From: Prosthecobacter debontii | Lineage (GTDB): Bacteria; Verrucomicrobiota; Verrucomicrobiia; Verrucomicrobiales; Akkermansiaceae | Direction of reading: 5' to 3' | Assembly (NCBI GenBank): GCA_945885485.1 | Contig: CAMCYT010000193.1 | Location: forward strand, 1 to 5,347 | Length of the DNA stretch: 5,347 nt | Shown here: one piece after another, positions 1 through 5,347 of the stretch | Position numbering within the stretch: position 1 is the stretch's first letter | How the letters are laid out: each line of letters starts with the position of its first letter | Made by a program: the position numbers and the translations under genes | The notes under the pieces: generated by a model | Databases searched by the model: none | The model's input: the letters and a program-made list of their open reading frames with translations, nothing else | Told to the model about the DNA's origin: nothing

Positions 1-2430
1 GAAAACTACCCGGGACTATTCCCCACACCTCCGGATCTGGAAATCCTCTCATCGGATTGGGCGACCGCGCTTGCGACGGAAATTGTCTCACTTCGCGCCA
101 CACTGGAAGAATCCCTGCACAATCTTTTCTCTGCCTCGAAATTCCTACAGGGCACCACCGAAGGCGATCGCTGGAAAAACCTCGCTCAGCTCGAATCGTT
201 GATGGAGAAGAAATTATATGCATGGGGATATCAGTCACGCTCTCAAGCCCTACGCACGAGTTTCCAACTTCCCGCGCACTTCAAAAGAATTATCTTGGCA
301 GGCGTCACCGAAATGCCGATTTGCATCGTTCAAGCACTGAAAGATTTCACAGGTGAAGTGATCGTTCTCATCCCAGCACCAGAATCCGAAGCCGCACATT
401 TCGACGAACTCGGAATTCCCCTTTCTACATGGACAGATAGAAGCTTACCGGAATCAATTACCGCGTCATTGGTTGCCGATCCCTCAAGCCAGGCACAGGC
501 AGCCTTTAACACGATCGCCACCCTCGGCGCGTCCTCCCAGGAAATCGCGATCGGCAGCGCGGATGACGAGGCGGGATCCGCCCTCGCACATCTTCTCTCG
601 CATCAGGGATGGCCTGCATTTCATCCCGCATCCCAACAGTCGCTTCCTCCACTTCAGCGTTGGTTGTTAGTTTGGAAAAACTGGCTGACCCAACCCACAA
701 GCCGCAACTGCGCTGCGCTGCTAACTTTCCCAGAATGCGCGAATCTCATTTCCGAAAATCGCTCCAAACTTCTGTTAGATCTCAATCAATATCGGGATCG
801 CCACCCCATCATCGAGCCTGACGCTATTGTCGACCGACTCTCCAACACCGAACGCCCCGAACTCCGTATCCTCCGCGATAACATCGCCAACCTGCTGTCG
901 CATCGCGATGCGTTTCTCAGGCAGCCCTTCCCTCAAGCGATGAACCAACATTTGGACCTCATCGAAATCGATCCCGAAACCTCTGCCAACACCCTGTCGG
1001 GCATCACCGATTTCATCGAAGCCGCCACAGCGCTTTTCACCTCATTGAAACGCAGTCATCTGTTCTGGCTGCAGATGGTCATCTCGGAAATTCCGCGCCC
1101 CCCCGCACAGCCACCATTGGATCGATCCATCGACATCCAAGGTTGGCTGGAGCTGTTGTATGAACCGGGAATACATTTGTTGATCACCGGTATGAATGAA
1201 GCCTTCATCCCAGCCCGACCAGGCGGCGAGCCTTGGCTTTCTGAAAAAATCCGCAATGCGCTCAAGCTCAACAATCTAACAGATCGTCAAGCACGGGATG
1301 CATTTCTCCTCCATGCGATGATTCGCATGCGCGAAGAAAACGGATCCACTCATCTGTTCTGCGGAAAAAACGGCACGAACGGAGAAACCTACCTTCCATC
1401 CAGCTTGCTGCTGCAAGTTCCGAAAAATCAGCTCGTCACCACCGTCAACAACCTCTTCCGCGAGATCGAGCCGCCCGAAGCCAATCTCATCTGGACCCGC
1501 GATCTCATTTGGCAAACCCCAAAAGTTGAGCTCCCGGAAAAACTAAGCGTTACCTCGTTCAGCGATTACCTCGCCTGCCCGTTTCGCTTTTACCTTAAAC
1601 ACATCGTCCGCGCATCCCAGCCTGAACCAGATCGTAGGGAAATGAATCACCGCGATTTCGGTTCAATCACCCATAAAGTGTTAGAAATCTGGGGCAAAGA
1701 TCCTGAGGCTCGAAAACTCTCCGATCCAAAATTCCTCATCGCCTATCTCGATGATGTGCTCGACCGAACCATTTTCGGCCAGTTTGGCAATCAGCCCCCT
1801 CTCGCCGTCCGCATCCAAGTGCACTCGATCCGCCAACGCCTCGCATGGTTCGTTTCCAAACAAGTCGAGAGCATTACCGCAGGCTGGGAAATCATCGATG
1901 CAGAAAGAAAAATCTCCTTCGACTCCGCGGGCCTCAAAATCAACGGCACCATCGACCGCATCGATCGCCATCGCGAAACGGGTCAACTGCGCGTGATCGA
2001 TTACAAAACCGGCAAGGTCGAGAAAACGGAATCTCAGCATCGCAAAAAAATCACCGCGAAAACCCAAATCCCACCCCACATCACCGATACCTCCCCAGTC
2101 CGCCACACGGCACTCGACGGCAAAGGAATCAGCGACTTCCTCTGGATCAATCTCCAGCTCCCCCTCTACGCCCTCGCCGAAAGCGATAACTCCACCGGAG
2201 TCCCCGTCCCTTGCTATATCAAACTTGGCTCCACCGAAAAAGAAGTCGACTTCGTCGAATGGAGCTCCTTTACACAAGAAGACCTAGAATCCGCAAAAGC
2301 CTGCATGGATTGGATCGCCACCTCCATCTCTCATGAAATTTTCTGGCCCCCAGCCCCCAAAGTCAAATATGACGACTACGCACTCCTTTCCCAGAACGCT
2401 TCTGCAACAGAAGCATTCTCCGAAATATAA
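1..2430 (+). CDS. AddB/RecB-like PD-(D/E)XK nuclease with helicase-like region, 5'-truncated by window edge
   Basis: The frame is open from base 1 to a TAA at 2428-2430, giving 809 residues with no start in view. The ATG at 199 is internal, because similar coding sequence runs upstream of it. Numbering from the first codon, residues 1 to about 500 look like the helicase-like part of AddB-type proteins: a GSADDEAG segment near 185-192, LLITGMNEAFIPA at 393-405, then an R-rich helix and an SxLLL segment. The nuclease domain follows: YLACPFRFYL (Cys526), GSITH (His558), GTIDRID (Asp652), DYKTGK (Asp667, Lys669) and QLPLY (Gln719, Tyr723), which is the full RecB-family PD-(D/E)XK set including QxxxY. 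Any Walker A motif would lie before the window. By family it should process double-strand DNA ends for recombination in the cytoplasm, usually with an AddA-type helicase, which is not visible here. The C-terminus lacks the three-cysteine Fe-S ligand cluster of Bacillus AddB. The nuclease call is firm. The AddB name is uncertain, so no symbol is given. Confidence 0.88.
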   Translation, partial: ENYPGLFPTPPDLEILSSDWATALATEIVSLRATLEESLHNLFSASKFLQGTTEGDRWKNLAQLESLMEKKLYAWGYQSRSQALRTSFQLPAHFKRIILAGVTEMPICIVQALKDFTGEVIVLIPAPESEAAHFDELGIPLSTWTDRSLPESITASLVADPSSQAQAAFNTIATLGASSQEIAIGSADDEAGSALAHLLSHQGWPAFHPASQQSLPPLQRWLLVWKNWLTQPTSRNCAALLTFPECANLISENRSKLLLDLNQYRDRHPIIEPDAIVDRLSNTERPELRILRDNIANLLSHRDAFLRQPFPQAMNQHLDLIEIDPETSANTLSGITDFIEAATALFTSLKRSHLFWLQMVISEIPRPPAQPPLDRSIDIQGWLELLYEPGIHLLITGMNEAFIPARPGGEPWLSEKIRNALKLNNLTDRQARDAFLLHAMIRMREENGSTHLFCGKNGTNGETYLPSSLLLQVPKNQLVTTVNNLFREIEPPEANLIWTRDLIWQTPKVELPEKLSVTSFSDYLACPFRFYLKHIVRASQPEPDRREMNHRDFGSITHKVLEIWGKDPEARKLSDPKFLIAYLDDVLDRTIFGQFGNQPPLAVRIQVHSIRQRLAWFVSKQVESITAGWEIIDAERKISFDSAGLKINGTIDRIDRHRETGQLRVIDYKTGKVEKTESQHRKKITAKTQIPPHITDTSPVRHTALDGKGISDFLWINLQLPLYALAESDNSTGVPVPCYIKLGSTEKEVDFVEWSSFTQEDLESAKACMDWIATSISHEIFWPPAPKVKYDDYALLSQNASATEAFSEI

Positions 2431-2441
2431 ACTTTCCACGG

Positions 2442-3077
2442 ATGAGAAAACAACAACGTGCCGATCACCTCTTGAATAGATTGGAAGAGCTGTATCCGGA
2501 AACTCCCATTCCTCTGGATCACACCAGCCCTTACACCTTGTTGATCGCCGTGCTTCTCTCCGCGCAGTGCACCGATGTGCGCGTCAATCTCGTCACTCCC
2601 GCCCTCTTCAAACTCGCCGATACACCGGAAAAAATGCGCCATATCCCAGTCGAAAAAATCCGCGAAATCATCCGACCTTGCGGCCTCTCTCCAACCAAAG
2701 CCGCAGCGATTTCCAGACTCAGTGAAATCCTTGTCGAACAACACCACGGCATCGTCCCGCAAAGTTTCGAAGAATTGGAAAAATTACCTGGGGTCGGCCA
2801 CAAAACCGCATCAGTTGTGATGGCTCAGGCTTTCGGAGTCCCCGCCTTTCCAGTCGATACCCACATCCACCGCCTCGCCAAACGCTGGAAGCTCAGCAGC
2901 GGAAAAAACGTCGTCCAAACCGAACGTGATCTGAAAAAAGTTTTCCCCAGAGAATCTTGGAACAAACTTCACCTCCAAATCATTTTCTACGGCCGAGAAC
3001 ACTGCACCGCTAGAGGATGTGACGGAAAATTCTGCATTTTGTGCAAAGAATTAAATTTTAAAAAAGTCTGTGAGTAA
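2442..3077 (+). CDS. nth: Endonuclease III (DNA glycosylase/AP lyase)
   Basis: This 211-residue protein matches the usual length of Nth. It should excise oxidised pyrimidines and cut the abasic site by beta-elimination in base excision repair. The HhH-GPD fold is clear: LSAQCTD at 40-46, helix-hairpin-helix LPGVGHKTAS at 115-124 with catalytic Lys121 (Lys120 in E. coli), and FPVDTHIHRLAKRW at 136-149 with catalytic Asp139 (Asp138 in E. coli). The C-terminal Fe-S loop has cysteines at 188, 193, 198, 201 and 210. The spacing differs from the canonical C-x6-C-x2-C-x5-C, but there are enough cysteines to hold a 4Fe-4S cluster, for example 188/198/201/210. The ATG at 2442 lies 11 bp after the nuclease gene's stop and gives an N-terminus aligned with the family. 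No Shine-Dalgarno sequence precedes it, so translational coupling to the upstream gene is plausible. The two genes probably form a repair operon. Confidence 0.96.
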   Translation: MRKQQRADHLLNRLEELYPETPIPLDHTSPYTLLIAVLLSAQCTDVRVNLVTPALFKLADTPEKMRHIPVEKIREIIRPCGLSPTKAAAISRLSEILVEQHHGIVPQSFEELEKLPGVGHKTASVVMAQAFGVPAFPVDTHIHRLAKRWKLSSGKNVVQTERDLKKVFPRESWNKLHLQIIFYGREHCTARGCDGKFCILCKELNFKKVCE

Positions 3078-3084
3078 AAGGTAG

Positions 3085-3105
3085 GGCGCCATCGCCGATG
3101 GCGCC
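3085..3105 (+). terminator. Candidate transcription-stop hairpin after nth
   Basis: A GGCGCCATCG arm and its perfect complement are separated by one base, so the RNA hairpin would close with a few pairs opened at the tip. It begins 8 bp after the nth stop, a natural terminator position. On the plus strand it is followed by GCGCGAAGCG rather than a T-run, so it is not a classic intrinsic terminator. On the minus strand the sequence after it reads CCTACCTTTTACTC, a weak T-run that could help stop transcription arriving from cinA. It may therefore serve either direction, or only block 3' exonucleases. Confidence 0.35.
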
Positions 3106-3175
3106 GCGCGAAGCGAGACTCATTTGATTCGTAAATTGGCGAATCTATTTCTTCCTCATTTCATGCGGCGCCATC

Positions 3176-3192
3176 CCCCGACAATATCGGGG
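3176..3192 (-). terminator. Candidate hairpin downstream of cinA
   Basis: A 6-bp GC-rich stem (CCCCGA/TCGGGG, loop CAATA) forms the right end of the palindromic element, 69 bp beyond the cinA stop in cinA's direction. No T-run follows, so termination activity is uncertain. It is listed because it is the first stable hairpin that transcripts leaving cinA would meet. Confidence 0.22.
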
Positions 3193-3207
3193 CTACCAAA
3201 TTCATGA

Positions 3208-3243
3208 TCTACTCTCCTCTTCTCCCTATCCTCCTCTCTCCCT
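3208..3243. other. Polypyrimidine/polypurine tract in the convergent gap
   Basis: Of 36 plus-strand bases, 34 are C or T; the exceptions are A at 3211 and 3228. The minus strand is correspondingly purine-rich and contains AGGAGG and AGGAG, which look like ribosome binding sites but serve no supported gene. The tract lies between the cinA stop and the palindromic element. It may be simple low-complexity 3' sequence. Confidence 0.5.
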
Positions 3244-3261
3244 GTAAGAAAAAAGCTCGAA

Positions 3262-4494
3262 CTAACCCCTGATCTCCAACCTCACTAAATTCAGCGCCGA
3301 CTGCGAAACTGCCTGTTTGAAATCCTTCCGGTTCCTCGGATGAAACACCCGAACCGTTTGAGTTTTTTTGCCTCGCACCGCCAGCCCCAACCACGCCGTC
3401 CCAACAGGCTTCTCCTCTGTCCCACCATCTGGTCCGGCGATCCCTGTAACGGATAGCGCACAATCCGCAGCACTTTCCTGCAACGCGCCCTCCGCCATCG
3501 CTCTAGCGACCTCTTCCGAAACCGCACCATGCATTTCTAACAAATTTTTCGCAACGTGCAACTGATCCATCTTCGCCTCATTCGCATACGTCACCCACCC
3601 ATGAGTGAAAACTTCCGAAGCTCCCGGAACATTGGTAAGCCGATTCGCGATCAGCCCACCCGTGCAGCTTTCAGCCGTTGCGAGCTTCTTGCCTTTTTCA
3701 CGAAGCAAACGAGTCACCGTCGCTTCTAGAGACGTTCCGTCATCACTGATCAAAAATTCTGAAAACTTTTCCAGCACCAAATCCCGCGCAGTTGAAATCA
3801 CTTGGTCATTTCCAATCAAACGCAGATCCACCTCACCCATCCTCGCGCAGTAACCATACTCCAGCCCAGCGAGCGCTGCTAACTCATCATCGATTCCGTG
3901 ATGAAAATCACTCTCGCCTATTCCAGTAAATTTCAACTCACACACAGATGCCACATCGCTGCATCCAGACAGCGAACGCAACCGCGGCGCTACCTCGTTA
4001 TGAAACATCGGGTAAAGCTCACGCGGCGGCCCGGGCAGCAGGAAAATCGCACAATTTGAAAGCCGATTGATGCGCGGCGGCAAATACAATCCCGGCGCCG
4101 TGCCATTGGGATTCGGCAACACATCCGCACCTGTCGGGACCAAGACTTGCTTTAAATTTGCAGCCACCATCGGCTTACCACGAATCGAGAAAAATGACTC
4201 TAACGTCCGCAATGCTTGTTCATCTTGATGAAGCTCCAAGCCCAACGACTCCGCCACGATCTCTCGCGTAAGATCATCACTGGTCGGCCCTAAGCCACCG
4301 GTGATTAAAAGCGCATCACTGCGTAGAACCATTTCTTCGAACGCCTCACGAATCGCTTCACCATCGGGAACAGTCGATTGCCGCGCGACCCGTAAGCCCA
4401 TGTTAAAAAGCTGGCGCCCAAACCAACTTCCGTGCGTGTTGAGCGTATTACCGAGTAGTAACTCCGTGCCAGTGTTGAGAATTTCGATGTGCAT
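3262..4494 (-). CDS. cinA: CinA-family protein: MoCF-like domain plus NMN deamidase (PncC) domain
   Basis: This full-length two-domain CinA has 410 residues, the usual size. The N-terminal MoCF-like (COG1058) domain shows NTGTELLLGNTLNT (7-20), GGLGPTSDDLT (66-76), NPNGTAPG (128-135) and LPGPPRE (153-159). In some CinA proteins this domain is reported to hydrolyse ADP-ribose and related pyrophosphates. The C-terminal PncC/CinA domain has ATAESCTGG (272-280, with Ser276 the conserved serine), GAVSEEVA (323-330) and TGIAGPDGGTEEKPVGTAW (350-368). It should deamidate nicotinamide mononucleotide to nicotinate mononucleotide, recycling NMN released by NAD-dependent DNA ligase. The name reflects the competence/damage-inducible locus of Gram-positive bacteria and does not show competence here. 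The ATG at 4494 is the first start after an in-frame TGA at 4500-4498, so the start is fixed. No Shine-Dalgarno sequence precedes it. It is the last gene of a probable purC-lipoprotein-cinA operon. Confidence 0.96.
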   Translation of the reverse strand: MHIEILNTGTELLLGNTLNTHGSWFGRQLFNMGLRVARQSTVPDGEAIREAFEEMVLRSDALLITGGLGPTSDDLTREIVAESLGLELHQDEQALRTLESFFSIRGKPMVAANLKQVLVPTGADVLPNPNGTAPGLYLPPRINRLSNCAIFLLPGPPRELYPMFHNEVAPRLRSLSGCSDVASVCELKFTGIGESDFHHGIDDELAALAGLEYGYCARMGEVDLRLIGNDQVISTARDLVLEKFSEFLISDDGTSLEATVTRLLREKGKKLATAESCTGGLIANRLTNVPGASEVFTHGWVTYANEAKMDQLHVAKNLLEMHGAVSEEVARAMAEGALQESAADCALSVTGIAGPDGGTEEKPVGTAWLGLAVRGKKTQTVRVFHPRNRKDFKQAVSQSALNLVRLEIRG

Positions 4495-4520
4495 GATTCA
4501 GATCAGTAGAACTGAATCAT
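4493..4520 (-). promoter_or_regulatory. Inverted repeat spanning the lipoprotein stop and cinA start codon
   Basis: ATGATTCAG (4493-4501) and CTGAATCAT (4512-4520) are perfect 9-bp arms around a 10-nt spacer. Two further pairs are possible inside, past an A-A mismatch. In the minus-strand mRNA, one arm begins at the last base of the lipoprotein stop codon, and the other contains the first two bases of the cinA AUG. The hairpin would hide the cinA start, and a ribosome finishing the lipoprotein could open it, giving translational coupling. The repeat is seen in the sequence; the regulatory role is inferred. A partial terminator is less likely, because no T-run follows. Confidence 0.4.
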
Positions 4521-4969
4521 CATTCCCACAAATAAGATTGTTCGGAAGCTATCGTTTTGCCACCGGCTATCAGCCTGATCCGCCACGTCAGCACGCGGCC
4601 GTTATCAAAATAGTTATCTCCAATAACGGAAAACTCTTCTTTACCAGATGCCGTATTTACATCGAGCTGACGCTTCATGGTTTTCACTAAACTACCTGAA
4701 TTCGCTTGCTGATATTCAAACAAGATCTCCTTTTTTACCCCAGCCTCTGCTTGCCACAAAATGGTGTAATACTGACCCAACTTCTGAGCACGCTCTTCCA
4801 TACTCACAGCACCATGAAAACGGCGAACCCGCTCGTGACGCGCCATCGGATCATCTTCATTATCCATACCCTGATCACGAACCGTCTGCAATTTGACAAT
4901 CAACGGATCGGTCGTCTTGGCGCAACCAATGATCAACAAACTCAGAATAGCAATAGATAAAATTTTCAT
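4520..4969 (-). CDS. Small putative lipoprotein of unknown function
   Basis: This 149-residue protein is not assigned to a known family. Residues 1-15 form a short signal peptide: Lys2, a hydrophobic stretch and lipobox I-I-G-C with Cys16 as the predicted lipidated residue. Ala-Lys follows the cysteine, not Asp, so under the enteric sorting rule it would go to the outer membrane. The mature part is polar. A charged, probably helical segment covers about 20-80 and includes RVRRFHGAVSMEERAQKLGQ and YYTILWQAEAG. After it comes a likely beta-rich half (FEYQQANSGSLVKTM, then VLTWRIRLIAGGKTIASEQ) ending in SYLWE. There is no catalytic motif or extra membrane segment. It starts 16 bp after the purC stop and ends 25 bp before cinA with tandem TGA codons, so it is probably co-transcribed with both. 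The start ATG fits the signal peptide exactly, although no Shine-Dalgarno sequence is present. The lipoprotein call is good; its function is unknown. Confidence 0.85.
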   Translation of the reverse strand: MKILSIAILSLLIIGCAKTTDPLIVKLQTVRDQGMDNEDDPMARHERVRRFHGAVSMEERAQKLGQYYTILWQAEAGVKKEILFEYQQANSGSLVKTMKRQLDVNTASGKEEFSVIGDNYFDNGRVLTWRIRLIAGGKTIASEQSYLWE

Positions 4970-4985
4970 AATAAGTGAGGTAGAA

Positions 4986-5347
4986 TTACTCGGAAACTCT
5001 TACTTGAAGACGCGCAAGCACTTCTCGGTACGCGTCCATAACATTTCCTAAATCGCGGCGGAAACGGTCTTTATCCATTTTCTCTCCGGTCTTCAGATCC
5101 CACAAACGGCAGCCATCAGGGCTGATCTCATCCGCCAAAACAATTTTGGTTGGATCACTCGTCAAACGACCGAACTCCAATTTAAAATCAACTAAACGCA
5201 GTCCTACATCCGCGAACAACGCGATCAGGATCTCATTCACTTTGAGCGCGGATTTACGCAAGTGAGCCATGTCCTCAACACTCGCAAGACCCATCTCGCG
5301 GAGGTAATCGTCATTGATCAAAGGATCACCGAGTTCATCACTCTTGT
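4986..5347 (-). CDS. purC: Phosphoribosylaminoimidazole-succinocarboxamide synthase (SAICAR synthase), C-terminal part
   Basis: The minus-strand frame runs from the window edge to a TAA at 4988-4986, leaving 119 residues; the N-terminal half lies beyond the window. The enzyme joins CAIR and aspartate using ATP to make SAICAR in de novo purine synthesis in the cytoplasm. The fragment matches the short bacterial PurC type: KSDELGDPLINDDY at its beginning, then VDFKLEFG, DEISPDGCRLWD and KMDKDRFRRDLG, all in the family order, ending in a helical tail (REVLARLQVRVSE). Nothing is broken within the visible part. An internal TTG at 5321 is not the start, because the family motif continues upstream of it. 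It is the first visible gene of the minus-strand block, 16 bp before the lipoprotein, so any promoter lies outside the window. Confidence 0.95.
   Translation of the reverse strand, partial: KSDELGDPLINDDYLREMGLASVEDMAHLRKSALKVNEILIALFADVGLRLVDFKLEFGRLTSDPTKIVLADEISPDGCRLWDLKTGEKMDKDRFRRDLGNVMDAYREVLARLQVRVSE

Larger units (their letters stand above)
3080..3197. repeat. Nested palindromic intergenic element bounded by GGTAG/CTACC (REP/MITE-like)
   Basis: Between the convergent nth and cinA genes lies a strongly dyad-symmetric stretch of about 118 bp. Its outer ends are GGTAG (3080-3084) and CTACC (3193-3197). Inside the left end is a hairpin with perfect 10-bp arms (3085-3094 and 3096-3105). 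Inside the right end is a 6-bp hairpin, CCCCGA/TCGGGG (3176-3181 and 3187-3192). An 11-bp pair, GATGGCGCCGC (3097-3107) and its complement (3165-3175), links the two halves. A central hairpin, GATTCG/CGAATC (3126-3131 and 3140-3145), sits between them. The two halves also share an imperfect 13-bp direct repeat, CTCATTTnATnCG (3119-3131 and 3155-3167). There is no coding potential. The layout resembles dispersed palindromic repeats; whether it is actually repeated elsewhere in the genome cannot be seen from one copy. Confidence 0.6.

Noticed and set aside
1845..2189. A 114-codon plus-strand frame overlapping the nuclease gene
   Set aside because: It is an Arg/His/Pro-rich out-of-frame shadow of the nuclease domain with no family resemblance.
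1681..2277. A 198-codon open frame on the minus strand
   Set aside because: It lies wholly opposite the nuclease domain, whose motifs are unmistakable. Its Asp/Glu/Gly/Phe-rich translation is typical of an antisense shadow.
199..2430. The nuclease gene starting at the ATG at 199
   Set aside because: The same frame is open with sensible protein sequence back to base 1, so the ATG is internal and the gene is cut by the window edge.
2376..2762. A 128-codon minus-strand frame opposite the nuclease/nth junction
   Set aside because: It overlaps the end of the nuclease gene and the conserved N-terminal half of nth; no independent support.
3080..3197. CRISPR array or small RNA gene in the convergent gap
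   Set aside because: The repeats are inverted rather than regularly spaced direct repeats, and there is no promoter-like sequence or spacer structure to support either.
3161..3205. A 14-codon minus-strand frame (ATG at 3205) preceded by AGGAG at 8-nt spacing
   Set aside because: The ribosome-site match comes from the purine-rich tract, where such motifs are expected by chance, and the frame runs through the palindromic element. There is no evidence of a real peptide.
4301..4690. A 129-codon plus-strand frame across the cinA/lipoprotein junction
   Set aside because: It is antisense to two supported genes and shows no recognisable domain.
5319..5321. TTG as the start of purC
   Set aside because: Conserved SAICAR synthase residues (KSDELGDP) continue upstream to the window edge, so the true start is outside.

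Overview
This is an ordinary chromosomal housekeeping and DNA-repair window. It holds five protein genes (two cut by the window edges) in two convergent blocks, separated by a non-coding gap of about 180 bp that contains an elaborate palindromic element. No RNA gene, CRISPR array, transposase or phage gene is visible. Base composition looks moderate (near half G+C by eye) and even across the genes, with no obvious transferred segment.

Plus-strand block (1-3077): the C-terminal part of a large AddB/RecB-type PD-(D/E)XK nuclease with a helicase-like region. It is followed 11 bp later by nth (endonuclease III, a base-excision-repair glycosylase/lyase). The spacing suggests co-transcription as a small DNA-repair unit.

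Convergent gap (3078-3261): a roughly 118 bp element (3080-3197) bounded by GGTAG...CTACC, with nested inverted repeats and three local hairpins. It looks like a dispersed palindromic (REP/MITE-like) repeat that may also act as a two-way terminator. A 36-nt polypyrimidine tract lies next to it.

Minus-strand block (5347 down to 3262): the C-terminal half of purC (SAICAR synthase), then a small lipoprotein of unknown function, then full-length cinA (MoCF-like domain plus PncC-type NMN deamidase domain). Gaps of 16 and 25 bp suggest an operon. A 9-bp inverted repeat spans the lipoprotein stop and the cinA start codon and may couple their translation.

The organism is a bacterium. The GGTAG/GGCGCC-type intergenic palindromes, the absence of Shine-Dalgarno sequences before all three visible starts, and the style of the nuclease and Nth proteins suggest Verrucomicrobiota or a PVC relative. 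That assignment comes from recalled resemblance, not a search, so treat it as tentative. I found no convincing new multi-gene system. The best leads are the intergenic palindromic element, the cinA start hairpin, and the non-canonical cysteine patterns in Nth and the AddB-like nuclease.
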